Part shown: positions 33,234 through 43,414 of the stretch, one piece after another
How positions within the stretch are numbered: position 1 is the first letter of the stretch
Layout of the letters: every line of letters starts with the position of its first letter
DNA from: Mycolicibacterium alvei
Lineage (GTDB): Bacteria; Actinomycetota; Actinomycetes; Mycobacteriales; Mycobacteriaceae
DNA length: 64,000 bases
NCBI RefSeq assembly: GCF_010727325.1
Contig: NZ_AP022565.1
Location: 2,790,001-2,854,000, forward strand
Direction: 5' to 3'
Notes under the pieces: generated by a model
What the model was told of the DNA's origin: nothing
The model's database searches: none
The model's input: the letters and a program-made list of their open reading frames with translations, nothing else
Program-made: the position numbers and the translations under genes

Positions 33234-34205
33234 TTAACGTCCGGCGTCCCGCGCCGACGTCTCTACCAAGGCTGAACCGTCGGCCTCGCTGTCGAGCTTC
33301 CGAAGAATCAACCCCTCTCGCAATGCCCAGGGGCAAATATCGACGGAATCGATCTCCAGTGCTCGCATACTAGCCTCAGCTACCAAAGCACCGGCCACGA
33401 TCTGTGGTGCCCTCTCGGCACTCACTCCTTCCAGTTCGGCACGGTCAGCCGCTGTCATCCTAGAGATGAAAGCTATGAGCTGTCTTAATCCCGTCGCGGT
33501 GAGGGTCCGCTTGACCCGCGGGCCGGCGCCCGAGGGGGCCGCCCCGGTGAGTCTGGCCAGCGACCGGAAGGTTTTCGACGTCGCCACCGCGAGGTCCGGG
33601 TTTCCGGCCCGACGCATGGTGGTGCCGGAATCGGCGAGCTCGGTGGTCAGCCAGTCCCGCAACATCGCGACTCGGCGTCGCCCAGGTGGGTCTTCGGCCA
33701 GCCACTCCCTGGTCAGCCGGCCCGCCCCCAGGGGAAGCGACAGCGCCACCTCGGGCTCCTCGTCGACCCCACTGGACAGTTCCAGCGAGCCACCGCCGAT
33801 GTCGATGTTGATGATGCGGCCCGCGCTCCAGCCGTACCAGCGGCGCACCGCCAGGAACGTCAGGCGGGATTCGTTGACACCGCTGAGCACACCGAGGGAC
33901 ACCCCGGTCTCGGCCCGCACCCTGGCCAGGACTTCCTCGGAGTTGGTGGCGTCGCGCACCGCAGAGGTGGCAAACGCCATCAATTCGGCACATCCCGAGC
34001 TGGTGGCGATCTTGGCGAACTCGTCCACCGTGGCCACCAACCCGTCGGCGCCCTTGCGGGTCAGTTTGCCGGAGTCGTCGATGGCCTCGGCCAGGCGCAG
34101 TGCGGCCTTGGTGGAGCTCATCGGGGTCGGGTGTCCGCCACGACGGGCATCCACCACGAGGAGATGCACCGTGTTGCTCCCGACATCGAGCACGCCTAAC
34201 CGCAC
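33234..34205 (-). CDS. ppx: Exopolyphosphatase / Ppx-GppA family phosphatase
   Basis: A 323-residue ASKHA-fold phosphatase. Conserved blocks: [19 protein letters not shown] (phosphate loop 1), [15 protein letters not shown], and [14 protein letters not shown] (phosphate loop 2 with catalytic region). It degrades polyphosphate or pppGpp; in M. tuberculosis Ppx1 (Rv0496) acts on short polyphosphate. Single-domain size, without the C-terminal HD domain of E. coli Ppx. GTG 34205 starts it, 30 bases after which lies the membrane-protein gene. A PPK2 kinase in the same window (52.9-53.7 kb) could link the two in polyphosphate turnover. Confidence 0.88.
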   Translation of the reverse strand: MRLGVLDVGSNTVHLLVVDARRGGHPTPMSSTKAALRLAEAIDDSGKLTRKGADGLVATVDEFAKIATSSGCAELMAFATSAVRDATNSEEVLARVRAETGVSLGVLSGVNESRLTFLAVRRWYGWSAGRIINIDIGGGSLELSSGVDEEPEVALSLPLGAGRLTREWLAEDPPGRRRVAMLRDWLTTELADSGTTMRRAGNPDLAVATSKTFRSLARLTGAAPSGAGPRVKRTLTATGLRQLIAFISRMTAADRAELEGVSAERAPQIVAGALVAEASMRALEIDSVDICPWALREGLILRKLDSEADGSALVETSARDAGR

Positions 34206-34341
34206 TGAACCAACCTAACCGCAGCCGACCAGCGCGGCGTGGCCGGACCTCCTCCGAACCGCCGCACCCGCACGCCGGGATTGTGGTGCGTCCCACGACG
34301 CGTCACGCCGCGGTCGGGAAATGTGTTCAGGCATATGGGAG

Positions 34342-34347
34342 TACCGT
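34342..34347 (+). promoter_or_regulatory. -10 box for a probably leaderless Cys-rich protein transcript
   Basis: TACCGT ends seven bases before GTG 34355 with no ribosome binding site between. The spacing predicts transcription starting at the GTG. Confidence 0.45.
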
Positions 34348-34354
34348 TTGCGCC

Positions 34355-35131
34355 GTGGCAGATGTGCATCCCGGCGAAGTCGAACTCGACTTTGCCCGCG
34401 AATGGGTGGAGTTCTACGACCCGGAGGACGCGACGCATCTGATCGCGGCCGATATGACGTGGTTGTTGTCCCGCTGGACGTGTGTGTTCGGCACACCGGC
34501 CTGCAAGGGCACCGTCGAGGGCCGCCCGGACGACGGCTGCTGCTCGCATGGCGCGTTCCTTTCTGATGACGACGATCGTGCGCGGCTCGACGACGCGGTC
34601 GCCCAGCTGACCGACGAGGACTGGCAGTTCCGGGACAAGGGCCTGGGCCGCAAGGGCTATCTGGAGGACGACGAGTACGACGGCAAGCCCAACCAGCGGA
34701 CCCGGAAGTACAAGGGGGCGTGCATCTTCCTGAACCGCCCGGGGTTCGCCGGCGGAATCGGGTGCGCCCTGCACAGCAAGGCGCTCAAGCTCGGTGTCGA
34801 GCCGCTGACCATGAAGCCCGACGTGTGCTGGCAATTGCCGATCCGGCGCAGTCAGGAATGGGTCACTCGGCCCGACGACACGCAGGTCCTGCGCACCGTC
34901 ATCACCGAGTACGACCGGCGCGGCTGGGGCGAGGGCGGAGCGGACCTGCATTGGTACTGCACCGGTGATCCCGCCGCCCATGTGGGCGCCCGCCCGGTGT
35001 TCGAGTCCTACGGCCCCGAACTCACCGCGGTGCTCGGCGAGAAGGCCTACGCCGAGCTGGCCGCGATGTGCCGGCGGCGCAGTGCCCTCGGACTGGTCGC
35101 CGTGCATCCCGCGACCCGCGCCGCCCAGTAG
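34355..35131 (+). CDS. Conserved Cys-rich protein (Rv0495c-like)
   Basis: A 258-residue soluble protein with a conserved Cys array: [32 protein letters not shown] and [10 protein letters not shown], then KPDVCWQLP and LHWYCTGDP. The set resembles the metal or Fe-S-binding YkgJ/DUF3109 type, so a metal cofactor is likely, but the function is unknown. It is divergent from ppx and convergent with regX3 (5 bases between stops). The lineage genes between its homologue and regX3 in M. tuberculosis (Rv0492c-Rv0494) are absent here. Confidence 0.72.
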   Translation: MADVHPGEVELDFAREWVEFYDPEDATHLIAADMTWLLSRWTCVFGTPACKGTVEGRPDDGCCSHGAFLSDDDDRARLDDAVAQLTDEDWQFRDKGLGRKGYLEDDEYDGKPNQRTRKYKGACIFLNRPGFAGGIGCALHSKALKLGVEPLTMKPDVCWQLPIRRSQEWVTRPDDTQVLRTVITEYDRRGWGEGGADLHWYCTGDPAAHVGARPVFESYGPELTAVLGEKAYAELAAMCRRRSALGLVAVHPATRAAQ

Positions 35132-35136
35132 CCCCC

Positions 35137-35823
35137 TCAGCCCTCCAGCTTGTAGCCGAGACCGCGCACGGTGACCAGGTGCACCGGGTTGGCCGGGTCC
35201 GCCTCGATCTTGGAGCGCAGCCGCTTGACGTGCACGTCAAGGGTTTTGGTGTCGCCCACGTAGTCCGCACCCCACACCCGGTCGATGAGCTGACCGCGGG
35301 TGAGCACCCGTCCGCTGTTGCGCATCAGGTACTCCAGGAGGTCGAACTCCTTGAGCGGCAACGTAATCTGATCGCCGTTGACGCTGACGACGTGACGTTC
35401 GACGTCCATCCGGACCGGGCCGGCCTCCAGTACGCCGTCACCGATCGCACCGTCGTCGGTGTCGGAGCCGCGGCGCAGCACCGCCCGGATCCGCGCGATC
35501 AGCTCGCGGGCCGAATACGGCTTGGTGACATAGTCATCGGCACCCAACTCGAGACCGACAACCTTGTCGATCTCGCTGTCGCGGGCGGTGACCATGATCA
35601 CCGGCACGCTGGAGCGGGCACGTAGTTGCTTGCAGACATCGGTACCGCTCATCCCCGGCAACATCAGGTCCAACAGGACGATATCGGCGCCGGAGCGCTC
35701 GAACTCGGCCAGTGCAGAGGGACCATCGGCCACCACGGTGGCCTCGAAACCTTCCTTGCGGAGCAGGAAGGCCAGGGGATCGGCCAGCGACTCCTCGTCC
35801 TCAACGATCAACACGCTGGTCAT
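35137..35823 (-). CDS. regX3: Response regulator RegX3 (OmpR family)
   Basis: A 228-residue regulator with a receiver domain (acidic pocket VEDEE, phospho-acceptor Asp52 in LLDLMLPGMSG, Thr in VTARD, Lys in YVTKPYSA) and a C-terminal winged-helix domain (LTRGQLIDRVWGADYVGDT, HVKRLRSKIE). In mycobacteria SenX3-RegX3 senses low phosphate and activates Pho genes. It starts only 8 bases after the senX3 stop, so no MIRU repeats separate the genes as they do in M. tuberculosis. Confidence 0.95.
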   Translation of the reverse strand: MTSVLIVEDEESLADPLAFLLRKEGFEATVVADGPSALAEFERSGADIVLLDLMLPGMSGTDVCKQLRARSSVPVIMVTARDSEIDKVVGLELGADDYVTKPYSARELIARIRAVLRRGSDTDDGAIGDGVLEAGPVRMDVERHVVSVNGDQITLPLKEFDLLEYLMRNSGRVLTRGQLIDRVWGADYVGDTKTLDVHVKRLRSKIEADPANPVHLVTVRGLGYKLEG

Positions 35824-35831
35824 CGGTCTCG

Positions 35832-37019
35832 CTAATCCTCTCGGTCGTTCGAGTCACCTGCGGACTCGTCGGTTTCGGGATACGCCGGGATCGACAACGT
35901 GAACGTCGACCCGGTCCCCGGCTGACTCCACAGCCGGATGGTTCCGTTGTGGTTGGCGGCCACGTGTTTGACGATCGCCAGGCCCAGCCCGGTGCCGCCG
36001 GTGGCGCGCGAACGGGCCTTGTCGACCCGGAAGAACCGCTCGAAGACCCGTTCCTGATCGGCCTTGGCGATTCCGATGCCGCGGTCGGTGACCGCGATCT
36101 CGACACTGCCGCCACGCCGGCGCCGGCTGACCGATATGCCGGATCCGTTGGGCGAGTAGGCAATGGCATTCGACACCAGATTGGCGACGGCGGTCACCAG
36201 CAACGTCTGATCGCCCAGGACCCGGTAGCCGGTCGGGGCGTCGGTGGTGATCGAGATGTCGGCCTTGTCGGCGGCCACCTTGTGCCGCGACAGCGCCTCG
36301 GACACCACGGAGTCGACGTCGACGACGTCCAGGTCGGGCAGCCGCTCGCCACCCTGCAACCGGGACAGCTCGATCAGCTCGCCGACCATGTCGGCCAACC
36401 GCAGCGATTCGGCCACCATCTTGTCGGAGAAGCGGTGCACCATGTCCGGGTCGTCCGCGGAGGCCTGCAGCGCTTCGGCGAGCACCCGCATGGCGCCCAC
36501 CGGGGTCTTGAGCTCATGGCTGACATTGGCCACAAAATCCCTGCGAGTGGCTTCCATCCTGGCGTGCTCGGACTCATCGTCGGCATAGACGACGGCGAAG
36601 CGGCGGTCCTCCGTGCTCAGTGGCCGCACCCAGCCGCGCACCGAGATGCCCAGGCGTCCGGGGTGTGGGAGCTTGCGCGGGGACAGGTCGACCTCGATGG
36701 GCTGACCGGTGGCGAACACCTGCTCGGCAGCGCGCCAGGCCCGGTCGTCGAGGAGCCGGTCACGCACGACACCGAGTTCGGTGGCCCGGTCGTTGGCATA
36801 GACCACGTCGTTGAACGTGTCGACGACGACGATGCCGTTGGGCGATGCGGACACGATGTGCTGCAGCATCTGCGACACCGTCAGGCCGGCCTCATCGGCC
36901 TCGCGCCGCTGCCGTGCGGCCACGATGCGGGGGGCGACCACGGCGGCCACCCCCGCACCGACGATCAGCGCGAGCAACGCCACGACCGCCGTCAGCAGTA
37001 ACGCCGACATCAAGCTCAC
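35832..37019 (-). CDS. senX3: Sensor histidine kinase SenX3
   Basis: A 395-residue kinase. One or two hydrophobic segments at residues 3-35, a PAS domain (about 45-150, [17 protein letters not shown]), a HisKA segment with phospho-acceptor His168 in [17 protein letters not shown], and a HATPase domain (N box [12 protein letters not shown]1 VTDRGIGI, F box FERFFR, G2 [11 protein letters not shown]). GTG 37019 matches the start used in M. tuberculosis; ATG 37010 is possible. A candidate RegX3 box lies 93-109 bases upstream. Confidence 0.95.
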   Translation of the reverse strand: MSLMSALLLTAVVALLALIVGAGVAAVVAPRIVAARQRREADEAGLTVSQMLQHIVSASPNGIVVVDTFNDVVYANDRATELGVVRDRLLDDRAWRAAEQVFATGQPIEVDLSPRKLPHPGRLGISVRGWVRPLSTEDRRFAVVYADDESEHARMEATRRDFVANVSHELKTPVGAMRVLAEALQASADDPDMVHRFSDKMVAESLRLADMVGELIELSRLQGGERLPDLDVVDVDSVVSEALSRHKVAADKADISITTDAPTGYRVLGDQTLLVTAVANLVSNAIAYSPNGSGISVSRRRRGGSVEIAVTDRGIGIAKADQERVFERFFRVDKARSRATGGTGLGLAIVKHVAANHNGTIRLWSQPGTGSTFTLSIPAYPETDESAGDSNDRED

Positions 37020-37111
37020 GCGAAAAGCGTACGCATCCGGTGAACGTCATCCCAGCAGCGTGCGACCAAAACGGGACAAGTCACACCGCCAAATACAGCT
37101 GTTCGGCTGTC

Positions 37112-37128
37112 GTTAACCGTCGGTAACC
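37112..37128 (-). promoter_or_regulatory. Candidate RegX3 binding site upstream of senX3
   Basis: On the minus strand the site reads GGTTACCGACGGTTAAC: GGTTA repeated directly with an 11-base period. This is the arrangement of PhoB/RegX3-type boxes. It lies 93-109 bases before the senX3 GTG, as expected for autoregulation. Identity as a RegX3 site is inference. Confidence 0.45.
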
Positions 37129-37144
37129 TGCTGTTTGCCCGCAG

Positions 37145-37159
37145 GCCCGAAGGTCGGGC
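37145..37159 (-). terminator. Short hairpin after gpm1
   Basis: Gcccga-agg-tcgggc is a perfect 6-bp stem with a 3-base loop, beginning 3 bases after the gpm1 stop on the minus strand. No T-run follows, so it may be a weak or Rho-assisted terminator between gpm1 and senX3. Confidence 0.45.
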
Positions 37160-37162
37160 GAA

Positions 37163-37906
37163 CTACTTCTTGGCGCCCTGCGCGGCAACCGCGGCGGCCC
37201 CGGCAGCGGCGGCCTCGGGGTCGAGGTACTCACCGCCTGCGACGAGGGGCTTGAGGTTGTCGTCGAGTTCATAGCGCAGCGGGATGCCGGTCGGGATGTT
37301 CAGGCCGACGACGTCCTCAGCGGACATTCCGTCGAGGTACTTGACCAGCGCACGCAGCGAGTTTCCGTGGGCCGCGATCAGCACGGTCTTGCCGGCCCGC
37401 AGGTCGGGCAAGATCGTCGCCTCGTAGTACGGCACGAACCGGGCCACCACGTCCTGGAGGCATTCGGTCAGCGGGCCGCCACCGATCTCCGCGTAACGCG
37501 GATCGGCGTCCTGGCTGTACTCGCTGCCCTTCTCGATCGGCGGCGGCGGGGTGTCGTAGCTGCGCCGCCACGCCATGAACTGCTCTTCGCCGTACTTGTC
37601 CTTGGTGGCGGCCTTGTCCAGGCCCTGCAGGGCGCCGTAGTGCCGCTCGTTGAGCCGCCAGTCCCGGTGAACCGGAATCCAGTGCCGATCGGCGGCGTCC
37701 AGCGCCAGGTTGGCGGTGGTGATCGCGCGGCGCAGCAGCGAGGTGTAGAGCACATCGGGCAGCAGGCCGTTCTCGACCAGCAGCTTGCCGCCGCGGACGG
37801 CCTCGGCGCGGCCCTTCTCGGTGAGGTCGACGTCGACCCATCCGGTGAACAGGTTCTTCTGGTTCCAGTCGCTCTCACCGTGGCGGAGCAGGATCAGCGT
37901 CGGCAT
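37163..37906 (-). CDS. gpm1: 2,3-bisphosphoglycerate-dependent phosphoglycerate mutase
   Basis: A 247-residue glycolytic enzyme interconverting 3- and 2-phosphoglycerate. The phospho-His motif [19 protein letters not shown] opens the protein (His9), [15 protein letters not shown] carries the substrate-binding Glu/Arg, and [16 protein letters not shown] holds the second His. An Ala-rich tail ends in GAKK. ATG 37906 is the start. Corresponds to Rv0489. The genes ybjN-like and mshA lie upstream on the same strand. Confidence 0.95.
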   Translation of the reverse strand: MPTLILLRHGESDWNQKNLFTGWVDVDLTEKGRAEAVRGGKLLVENGLLPDVLYTSLLRRAITTANLALDAADRHWIPVHRDWRLNERHYGALQGLDKAATKDKYGEEQFMAWRRSYDTPPPPIEKGSEYSQDADPRYAEIGGGPLTECLQDVVARFVPYYEATILPDLRAGKTVLIAAHGNSLRALVKYLDGMSAEDVVGLNIPTGIPLRYELDDNLKPLVAGGEYLDPEAAAAGAAAVAAQGAKK

Positions 37907-37929
37907 GCCCGTGATCTTCTCACGGGCGG

Positions 37930-38424
37930 CTAATCGTCGATCAGGTGCTCGAACGCCTTGAGGTTCTTCAGCGACTCACCGCGCGAGACCCGCCACTCCC
38001 ACTCCTTCTGGATGGATGAGCGGAAGCCCAGTTCCAGCAAGGTGTTGAAGTCGGAGTCGACGGCTTCGAGCACCTGGCCGAGCACCCGGTCGATCTCGTC
38101 GGCGGTGACCGAACTCAGCGCCATCCGGCCGACGAGATAGATGTCGCCGACGTTGTCGAGGGTGTAGGCGACCCCGTAGAGCCTGCGGTTGCGCTTGAGC
38201 AGGAACCGGTAGACACCTTCGAAGTTCTCGTCGGGTTTGCGGCACACGAATGCCTCGACACGTACCGAATGCTCGCCGACGCTCAGAATGGTGTTGGTCT
38301 TGAGCTTGCGTTCCCCCGGCAGTTCGACGATGAGACCGGGCAGGCCGCCGTGGGCGCCGTCATGCCGGTGGTAGACGAGTTCGTGCTCGTCGAGGGTGTC
38401 GGTGATCAGTTTTTCGACGCTCAT
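37930..38424 (-). CDS. YbjN domain-containing protein
   Basis: A 164-residue protein of the YbjN family (type III secretion chaperone-like fold). Segments such as [36 protein letters not shown] and [20 protein letters not shown] are typical. Corresponds to Rv0487, which sits next to mshA across mycobacteria. ATG 38424 overlaps the mshA stop as ATGA, so the two are coupled. A role in mycothiol synthesis or as a chaperone is a guess from context only. Confidence 0.8.
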   Translation of the reverse strand: MSVEKLITDTLDEHELVYHRHDGAHGGLPGLIVELPGERKLKTNTILSVGEHSVRVEAFVCRKPDENFEGVYRFLLKRNRRLYGVAYTLDNVGDIYLVGRMALSSVTADEIDRVLGQVLEAVDSDFNTLLELGFRSSIQKEWEWRVSRGESLKNLKAFEHLIDD

Positions 38425-39725
38425 GCCCGCACCCCCCGGCGCAGCGCGAACCGGCGTCCCGCACGTCGGGCAGCGGGCCTGCGGTGCCGGGACCGGTAGT
38501 CGCTCATCGCGTGGGCGTAGCTGTTCAGCAGGTCATCGACGGTGTGCGCCCAGGAGAACTGCGCGGCGTGAGCCGCGGCGGCCAGGCGCAACGGAGCCGG
38601 ATCGCGCTGCAGCACCTCGTCGATCGCGGCCGCCCAGTCGTCGACGTCGTGCCCGTCGACCAGGGCACCGCTGACCCCGTCGGCCACCGCGACGGGCAGA
38701 CCGCCGACCGCGGCCGCCACCACCGGCGTCCCACATGCCTGGGCCTCGATCGCGACCAGGCCGAAGGATTCGGAGTAGCTGGGCACTGCGACCAGATCGG
38801 CGGCGCGGAACACGGTGACCAGTTGTTCGCGGGATTGCGGGGGCAGGAACGTCACACGATCGGTGATACCCAGTTCGTCGGCCAGACGAATCAGGGTGTC
38901 GGGCTCGGCCAGGCCGCTGCCGGAGGGCCCACCGGCGACCAGCACCCGGACCCCGGGCAGTTTCGCGGCGGCACGCAACAGCACGTCGGGCGCCTTCAGC
39001 GGCTGGATGCGGCCCACGAACGCGACCACCTGCTCGTCGCGGGCAATGCCGAGCACTGCCCGCGCCGCGTCGCGATCCCCGGGGGTGAAGACATCCAGGT
39101 CGACCCCTGGATGCACCACATCGATACGTCCCGGATCGGCGTGGTGAAGCGAAACTAGTTGCTGTACTTCATGTTCGGTGTTCACGATGAGCCGGTCGGC
39201 CTCATCGACCACCTGCTGCTCCCCCACGGCGCGCAGCGGCGGCTCGGGCAGATCACCGGCGGCCAGTGCGGCGTTCTTCACCGCGGCCAGGGTGTGTGCG
39301 GTGTGCACGAGCGGCACCGCCCAGCGATCCCGGGCCAGCCAGCCGACCTGACCGGACAGCCAGTAATGCGAGTGGACGACGTCGTAATAGCCGGGTTCGT
39401 GGGTCGCCTCGGCGCGCAACACCCCCGCGGTGAACGCGCACAGCTGGGTGGGCAGGTCATATTTGTCCAGGCCCTCGAACGGCCCGGCCACCACGTTGCG
39501 CACCACCACGCCGGGCGCCACCGCCACCACCGGGGCATCCGACGACGAGGTGGCCCTGGTGAAAATCTCCACCTCGACGCCCCGACGAGCCAGCTGCAAC
39601 GCTGTCTGGAGCACGTAGACATTCATCCCGCCGGCGTCACCGGTACCCGGCTGCGCCAGCGGCGACGTGTGTACGGATATGACCGCAACTCGGCGTGGAG
39701 TCTCGAGGTCCGTGGCTAGACGCAC
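38421..39725 (-). CDS. mshA: D-inositol-3-phosphate glycosyltransferase, mycothiol synthesis
   Basis: A 434-residue GT4 glycosyltransferase (GT-B fold) that joins GlcNAc from UDP-GlcNAc to inositol-3-phosphate, the first step of mycothiol synthesis. Motifs: [20 protein letters not shown] (donor and inositol-phosphate site), [37 protein letters not shown], and the E-x7-E region [22 protein letters not shown] 39725 is the only start near the homologous N-terminus. The ROK gene ends 10 bases upstream and the ybjN-like gene overlaps its end. Corresponds to Rv0486. Confidence 0.94.
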   Translation of the reverse strand: MRLATDLETPRRVAVISVHTSPLAQPGTGDAGGMNVYVLQTALQLARRGVEVEIFTRATSSSDAPVVAVAPGVVVRNVVAGPFEGLDKYDLPTQLCAFTAGVLRAEATHEPGYYDVVHSHYWLSGQVGWLARDRWAVPLVHTAHTLAAVKNAALAAGDLPEPPLRAVGEQQVVDEADRLIVNTEHEVQQLVSLHHADPGRIDVVHPGVDLDVFTPGDRDAARAVLGIARDEQVVAFVGRIQPLKAPDVLLRAAAKLPGVRVLVAGGPSGSGLAEPDTLIRLADELGITDRVTFLPPQSREQLVTVFRAADLVAVPSYSESFGLVAIEAQACGTPVVAAAVGGLPVAVADGVSGALVDGHDVDDWAAAIDEVLQRDPAPLRLAAAAHAAQFSWAHTVDDLLNSYAHAMSDYRSRHRRPAARRAGRRFALRRGVRA

Positions 39726-39735
39726 ACAGACATGT

Positions 39736-41040
39736 CTACACCGCCGCGGATCGGCGGGTTTGAGCGCGCCGCATGGCGCCGATCGGATCGGCGTACAGGC
39801 CGCCCAGCGAAACGATTCCCGCACCGGCCTCCTGGACCCGATTGCCGAACGCGGTCACCCGGATGTCGCGGGGTCCGAGTACCGAACGGTGCGCGACGGC
39901 TTGCTCCACGACGGGCATCCCCTCGGGATATTCGGTGAAGGCCTGGCCGCCGAGCACCAGATCGTCGGGGTTGAGCAGATCGCGCAGCAACGCGACGGCC
40001 TCGCCGAGCACGCGGGCCCGATCGGCCAGCAGTTCGCGGGCCTTCCCGTTGCCCTGCCGGGCCGCGCGCAGCACCGCCGGCAGCGTCGAGGACGGACCTT
40101 CGGCCGGGACGATCCGCAGCGCGCGGGCCGCGTTGAGCACCGCCTCGTCACTCACCGTGGACTCCAATTGCCCTGAGCCACCGAGTAATTCGGACTGTGC
40201 GGGCAGGCCGGCAATCGTTCCGGGCCCGCCGGCCGGGGTGTGCACGCGGCCGTCGATCGACAACGCGTAGCCGACGGTTTCGCGGGCGTAGACGTAGAGG
40301 CTGGTCCGCGCCGGAGCGCCGGTGGTCTCGGGGAACGGACGGCGTCCCCCCAGCAGCAGTTCGGCACCGGCCATCGCGTCGACGTGCGAGGCGACCGACA
40401 CCGGCAGCGCCAGCGCTTCGGCGAGCACCGGACCCACCGGGGCATCGGACCAGCCCAGCCGCGGGTGATCGAGATACCCGGTGATGCTGTCGACGACGCC
40501 GCCGGCGGCCACCCCGACCCACAGCGGGCGGCGACGGTGCCAGCGACTCAGGTACCGGCGTGCGCTGGAGGCCAGCGTGGCCAACGCCGCGGATTGGGGC
40601 CCCGACGGGGTGGGCGTCTCGACCACGTCGAGCGTGCGACCGAACAGGTCGGTGGCCACGATGCTGGTGGTGCGCGCACCGACGTGGATACCGAGCGTGA
40701 GGTAGGGCTCGTGGTTGACCTCGACGGGCACGCGGGGCCGGCCGATGGCCCCCGAAACAGCGAGATCGGCACGCTCACGCAGGATTCCGGCGTCGAGCAG
40801 TGCGGTGACCTGACGGTTGACCGTCGCGATGCTCAACTGCGTGAGCTGCGCGACGGCATCCCGGGCGATCGGCCCGCGGGCGCGGACGGCGCTGAACACC
40901 GACGCCACGGCGGTGTCGGGCACCTTCAGCGACGGGGCGACGATCTGTAGCAGCCGCGACTGCGGGTAGCGCGCGGCGGCGGATATCGGCCGGACCGTAG
41001 GGGTGGAGCTGCGGCGGGGAGCGGCAATGGCGGTGGTCAC
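39736..41040 (-). CDS. ROK-family transcriptional regulator
   Basis: A 434-residue regulator with an N-terminal winged helix-turn-helix ([20 protein letters not shown], then [16 protein letters not shown]) and a ROK/ASKHA sugar-kinase-like domain ([20 protein letters not shown]). The ROK zinc motif is not evident and the catalytic Asp region is degenerate, as is usual for ROK repressors. Corresponds to Rv0485. It directly precedes mshA (10-base gap), so the two are likely co-transcribed; a link of sugar sensing to mycothiol is inference. Confidence 0.83.
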   Translation of the reverse strand: MTTAIAAPRRSSTPTVRPISAAARYPQSRLLQIVAPSLKVPDTAVASVFSAVRARGPIARDAVAQLTQLSIATVNRQVTALLDAGILRERADLAVSGAIGRPRVPVEVNHEPYLTLGIHVGARTTSIVATDLFGRTLDVVETPTPSGPQSAALATLASSARRYLSRWHRRRPLWVGVAAGGVVDSITGYLDHPRLGWSDAPVGPVLAEALALPVSVASHVDAMAGAELLLGGRRPFPETTGAPARTSLYVYARETVGYALSIDGRVHTPAGGPGTIAGLPAQSELLGGSGQLESTVSDEAVLNAARALRIVPAEGPSSTLPAVLRAARQGNGKARELLADRARVLGEAVALLRDLLNPDDLVLGGQAFTEYPEGMPVVEQAVAHRSVLGPRDIRVTAFGNRVQEAGAGIVSLGGLYADPIGAMRRAQTRRSAAV

Positions 41041-41216
41041 GAGAATGGTCCTTACTGGTTGTCGACTAGGTGGGGTGGGACCACACCTGGCGACTCAGCA
41101 GGACGGGAAAACAGGTCCGGGTCAGTCAGGCGCGGCGGGGTGCGCGACAACAACACGCACGCCGCGCGGAGCGGGACTGGAGATTCCGGGACATACGGAG
41201 AACCTAGCACGCCATC

Positions 41217-41222
41217 TAGTCT
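41217..41222 (+). promoter_or_regulatory. -10 box for a probably leaderless SDR transcript
   Basis: TAGTCT ends seven bases before ATG 41230; no ribosome binding site is present in between. The spacing predicts transcription starting at the ATG. Confidence 0.45.
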
Positions 41223-41229
41223 TGGTCAG

Positions 41230-41979
41230 ATGACGACACCACAGTCAGACAAACGCGTGGCAGTGGTTACCGGCGCCAGCGCCGGAATCGGTGCCGCGAC
41301 AGCCAGATCCCTTGCTGCCCTGGGCTTTCACGTCATCTGCGCGGCCCGTCGGGCCGATCGGGTCCAGTCACTGGCCGAGGAGATCGGCGGCACCGCGGTG
41401 GTGGCGGACGTCACCGACCAGGACGCGGTCGACGCCCTGGCGGCCCAGCTGGATCGGGTGGATGTGCTGGTGAACAACGCCGGCGGGGCCAGGGGGCTGG
41501 AATCCGTCCTGGACGCTGACCTGGAGCATTGGCGGTGGATGTGGGAAACCAACGTGCTCGGCACCCTGCGGGTGTCCCGGGCGCTGCTGCCCAAGCTCAT
41601 CGCCTCCGGCGACGGCCTGATCGTCACCGTCACCTCGATCGCGGCATTCGAGACCTACGACGGCGGCTCGGGATACACCGCGGCCAAACACGCCCAGGGT
41701 GCCCTGCACCGCACGCTGCGCGGTGAGCTTCTCGGAAAACCGGTGCGGCTCACCGAGATTGCGCCGGGTGCCGTCGAGACCGAGTTCTCGTTGGTGCGCT
41801 TCGACGGCGACCGGGAACGCGCCGACAACGTGTACCGGGGCATCACCCCGATGGTGGCCGAGGACGTCGCCGAGGTGATCGGGTTCGTCGCGTCACGCCC
41901 GTCACACGTCAACCTGGATCAGATCGTGATCCGGCCGCGCGATCAGGCCCCGCACGGACGCTTCAGCCGGAAAGTGTGA
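41230..41979 (+). CDS. Short-chain dehydrogenase/reductase
   Basis: A 249-residue classical SDR. The cofactor motif VTGASAGIGAATARSLA (TGxxxGxG) is at residues 13-29, VLVNNAGGARG follows, the catalytic Ser is in VTSIAAFETYDGGSGYTAAK, and the Y-x-x-x-K pair is YTAAK. ICAARRAD after strand 2 suggests NADP. Close in type to YdfG/serine-3-dehydrogenase-like SDRs (Rv0484c). It is divergent from the ROK gene and convergent with the L,D-transpeptidase gene. The substrate is unknown. Confidence 0.88.
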   Translation: MTTPQSDKRVAVVTGASAGIGAATARSLAALGFHVICAARRADRVQSLAEEIGGTAVVADVTDQDAVDALAAQLDRVDVLVNNAGGARGLESVLDADLEHWRWMWETNVLGTLRVSRALLPKLIASGDGLIVTVTSIAAFETYDGGSGYTAAKHAQGALHRTLRGELLGKPVRLTEIAPGAVETEFSLVRFDGDRERADNVYRGITPMVAEDVAEVIGFVASRPSHVNLDQIVIRPRDQAPHGRFSRKV

Positions 41980-42036
41980 TGCGCCGGAGGCATCCACGCC
42001 TCCTGCGGCTCGTCGATTTCGACCTCACGGCCGCGC

Positions 42037-42064
42037 CGACTCAATTTTCACGACCCTTGAGTCG
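42037..42064. terminator. Hairpin between the SDR and L,D-transpeptidase genes
   Basis: Arms cgactcaa (42037-42044) and ttgagtcg (42057-42064) are perfect complements with a 12-base loop, in the 100-bp gap between convergent genes. The plus-strand copy is followed by aaaac rather than T residues. It may serve as a terminator in either direction. Confidence 0.4.
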
Positions 42065-42079
42065 AAAACGGCGACCGAT

Positions 42080-43408
42080 TTACCCGCCCGGTGTGGGCTT
42101 GGGCGGCGTGGTGGTCGTAGGTATGCCGGACAGGGTCGGAGCGTCGGTCGGCGTCGCCGGGGCCGTCGCAGGAAGATTCGCCGGCGAATCCTGCGAGGAC
42201 AGCGCCGACATGGACTTCCACTCGCTCCAGTCCACCGCCCAGTCCCAGAGGTCGCCGTCGGCGTAGGACAGGTCGATGCGGGTGCCGGTCACCTCGACCG
42301 GGTCGCCGTACATCGCGCTGTTGAAGTACTGCTGCGAGTTCTCCAGGTTCAGGTTGATGCAACCGTTGGTGACGTTCGTGTTGCCCTGCGAACCGATGCT
42401 GTTGGGGTTGCAGTGGATGAACTCACCGTTGTTGGAGATCCGCACCGCGAAGCGCTCGTGCACATTGGAGTACCCGGCGGCCGGGTTGGTCATCCAGAAG
42501 TCCTCGTACTTCTCGGTCACCACGTGGATGCCGCTGCGGGTGACGTTGCGGTCCAGATCGCCTTCGCCGTAGCTGCACGGGAAGTCCATGATCACCGCGC
42601 CGGCCCCGTCGAGCACCTGGATGCGGTGGCTGGACGCCTCGGCCTTGACCACCTGGCGACGTCCGATCTCGAAGTCGAGCGTCGAGTCGGCCGCACCGTA
42701 GGCGCCATCGCCGAAGCTGACGCCGTACAACGGCGCCTTGACGCTGACCTTGGTTCCGGTCGGGTAGTACTCCCGGGTCCGCCAGTGCACCCGCGAGCCT
42801 CCGGCCTCGTCGGGCAGCCACGCCCAGCTGCCCTCGACCGGCGGTGTGGTGGTGACCTGAAGGGCTTTTTCGACGGTCGCCCGGTCCTTGTCGTCGATCG
42901 CGGCGTCGAACTGCAGGATGATCGGCGCGGCCACGCCGACAACCTGTCCGTCGGCGAGCTGGAACTGACCGCTGACCTGTTTCTGCGGGGCGACCGTGGA
43001 GAAGGTGGCCTGTACGGATTCGGCCTTGCCGTCCGGGCCCACCACCGAGCCGGCCCAGGTGTAGGTGGAGTCGTAGCCGAGGGGCTCGGTGACAGTGAAC
43101 GCGGTGCGGTCGCTGTTGAATTTGCCGGCGACCACCTTGCCGTTGGCGTTGGTCAGGCTGACGCGCTGGAACACACCGTTGTCGACCTTCACTCCGGCCG
43201 GCGCGGTCGGCAGCACGTCCTCGGCGTCGGCGGCAGGCTCGTACGTCACCGTCGGCGCGGTCGATTCCTGGGCCTGAGGTCCGGAGACCGATGATCCTGC
43301 CGAGCAGGCAGCCAGCACCCCGGCACCCATTCCGACGGTCAGCACCGTCAGGGCGCGCCGCCGATTGAGCAACGGCGCACCGGCCTCTATATCATCGGCA
43401 GGGCTCAC
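42080..43408 (-). CDS. L,D-transpeptidase lipoprotein (LdtMt5 / LprQ type)
   Basis: A 442-residue cell-wall enzyme that makes 3-3 crosslinks in peptidoglycan. The N-terminus has a lipoprotein signal with Cys35 in [11 protein letters not shown], then immunoglobulin-like domains, then a YkuD domain. The catalytic motif is [15 protein letters not shown] with Cys350, and FIHCNPNS holds the His at 332. N-G-C replaces the more common S-H-G-C, as in the LdtMt5 group (Rv0483). MurB and the enzyme are encoded in line on the same strand, 6 bases apart, and both serve the cell wall. Confidence 0.9.
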   Translation of the reverse strand: MSPADDIEAGAPLLNRRRALTVLTVGMGAGVLAACSAGSSVSGPQAQESTAPTVTYEPAADAEDVLPTAPAGVKVDNGVFQRVSLTNANGKVVAGKFNSDRTAFTVTEPLGYDSTYTWAGSVVGPDGKAESVQATFSTVAPQKQVSGQFQLADGQVVGVAAPIILQFDAAIDDKDRATVEKALQVTTTPPVEGSWAWLPDEAGGSRVHWRTREYYPTGTKVSVKAPLYGVSFGDGAYGAADSTLDFEIGRRQVVKAEASSHRIQVLDGAGAVIMDFPCSYGEGDLDRNVTRSGIHVVTEKYEDFWMTNPAAGYSNVHERFAVRISNNGEFIHCNPNSIGSQGNTNVTNGCINLNLENSQQYFNSAMYGDPVEVTGTRIDLSYADGDLWDWAVDWSEWKSMSALSSQDSPANLPATAPATPTDAPTLSGIPTTTTPPKPTPGG

Positions 43409-43414
43409 GTGGAT

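Noticed and set aside
35824..35831. MIRU-type repeats between senX3 and regX3
   Set aside because: Only 8 bases separate the genes, so none are present.
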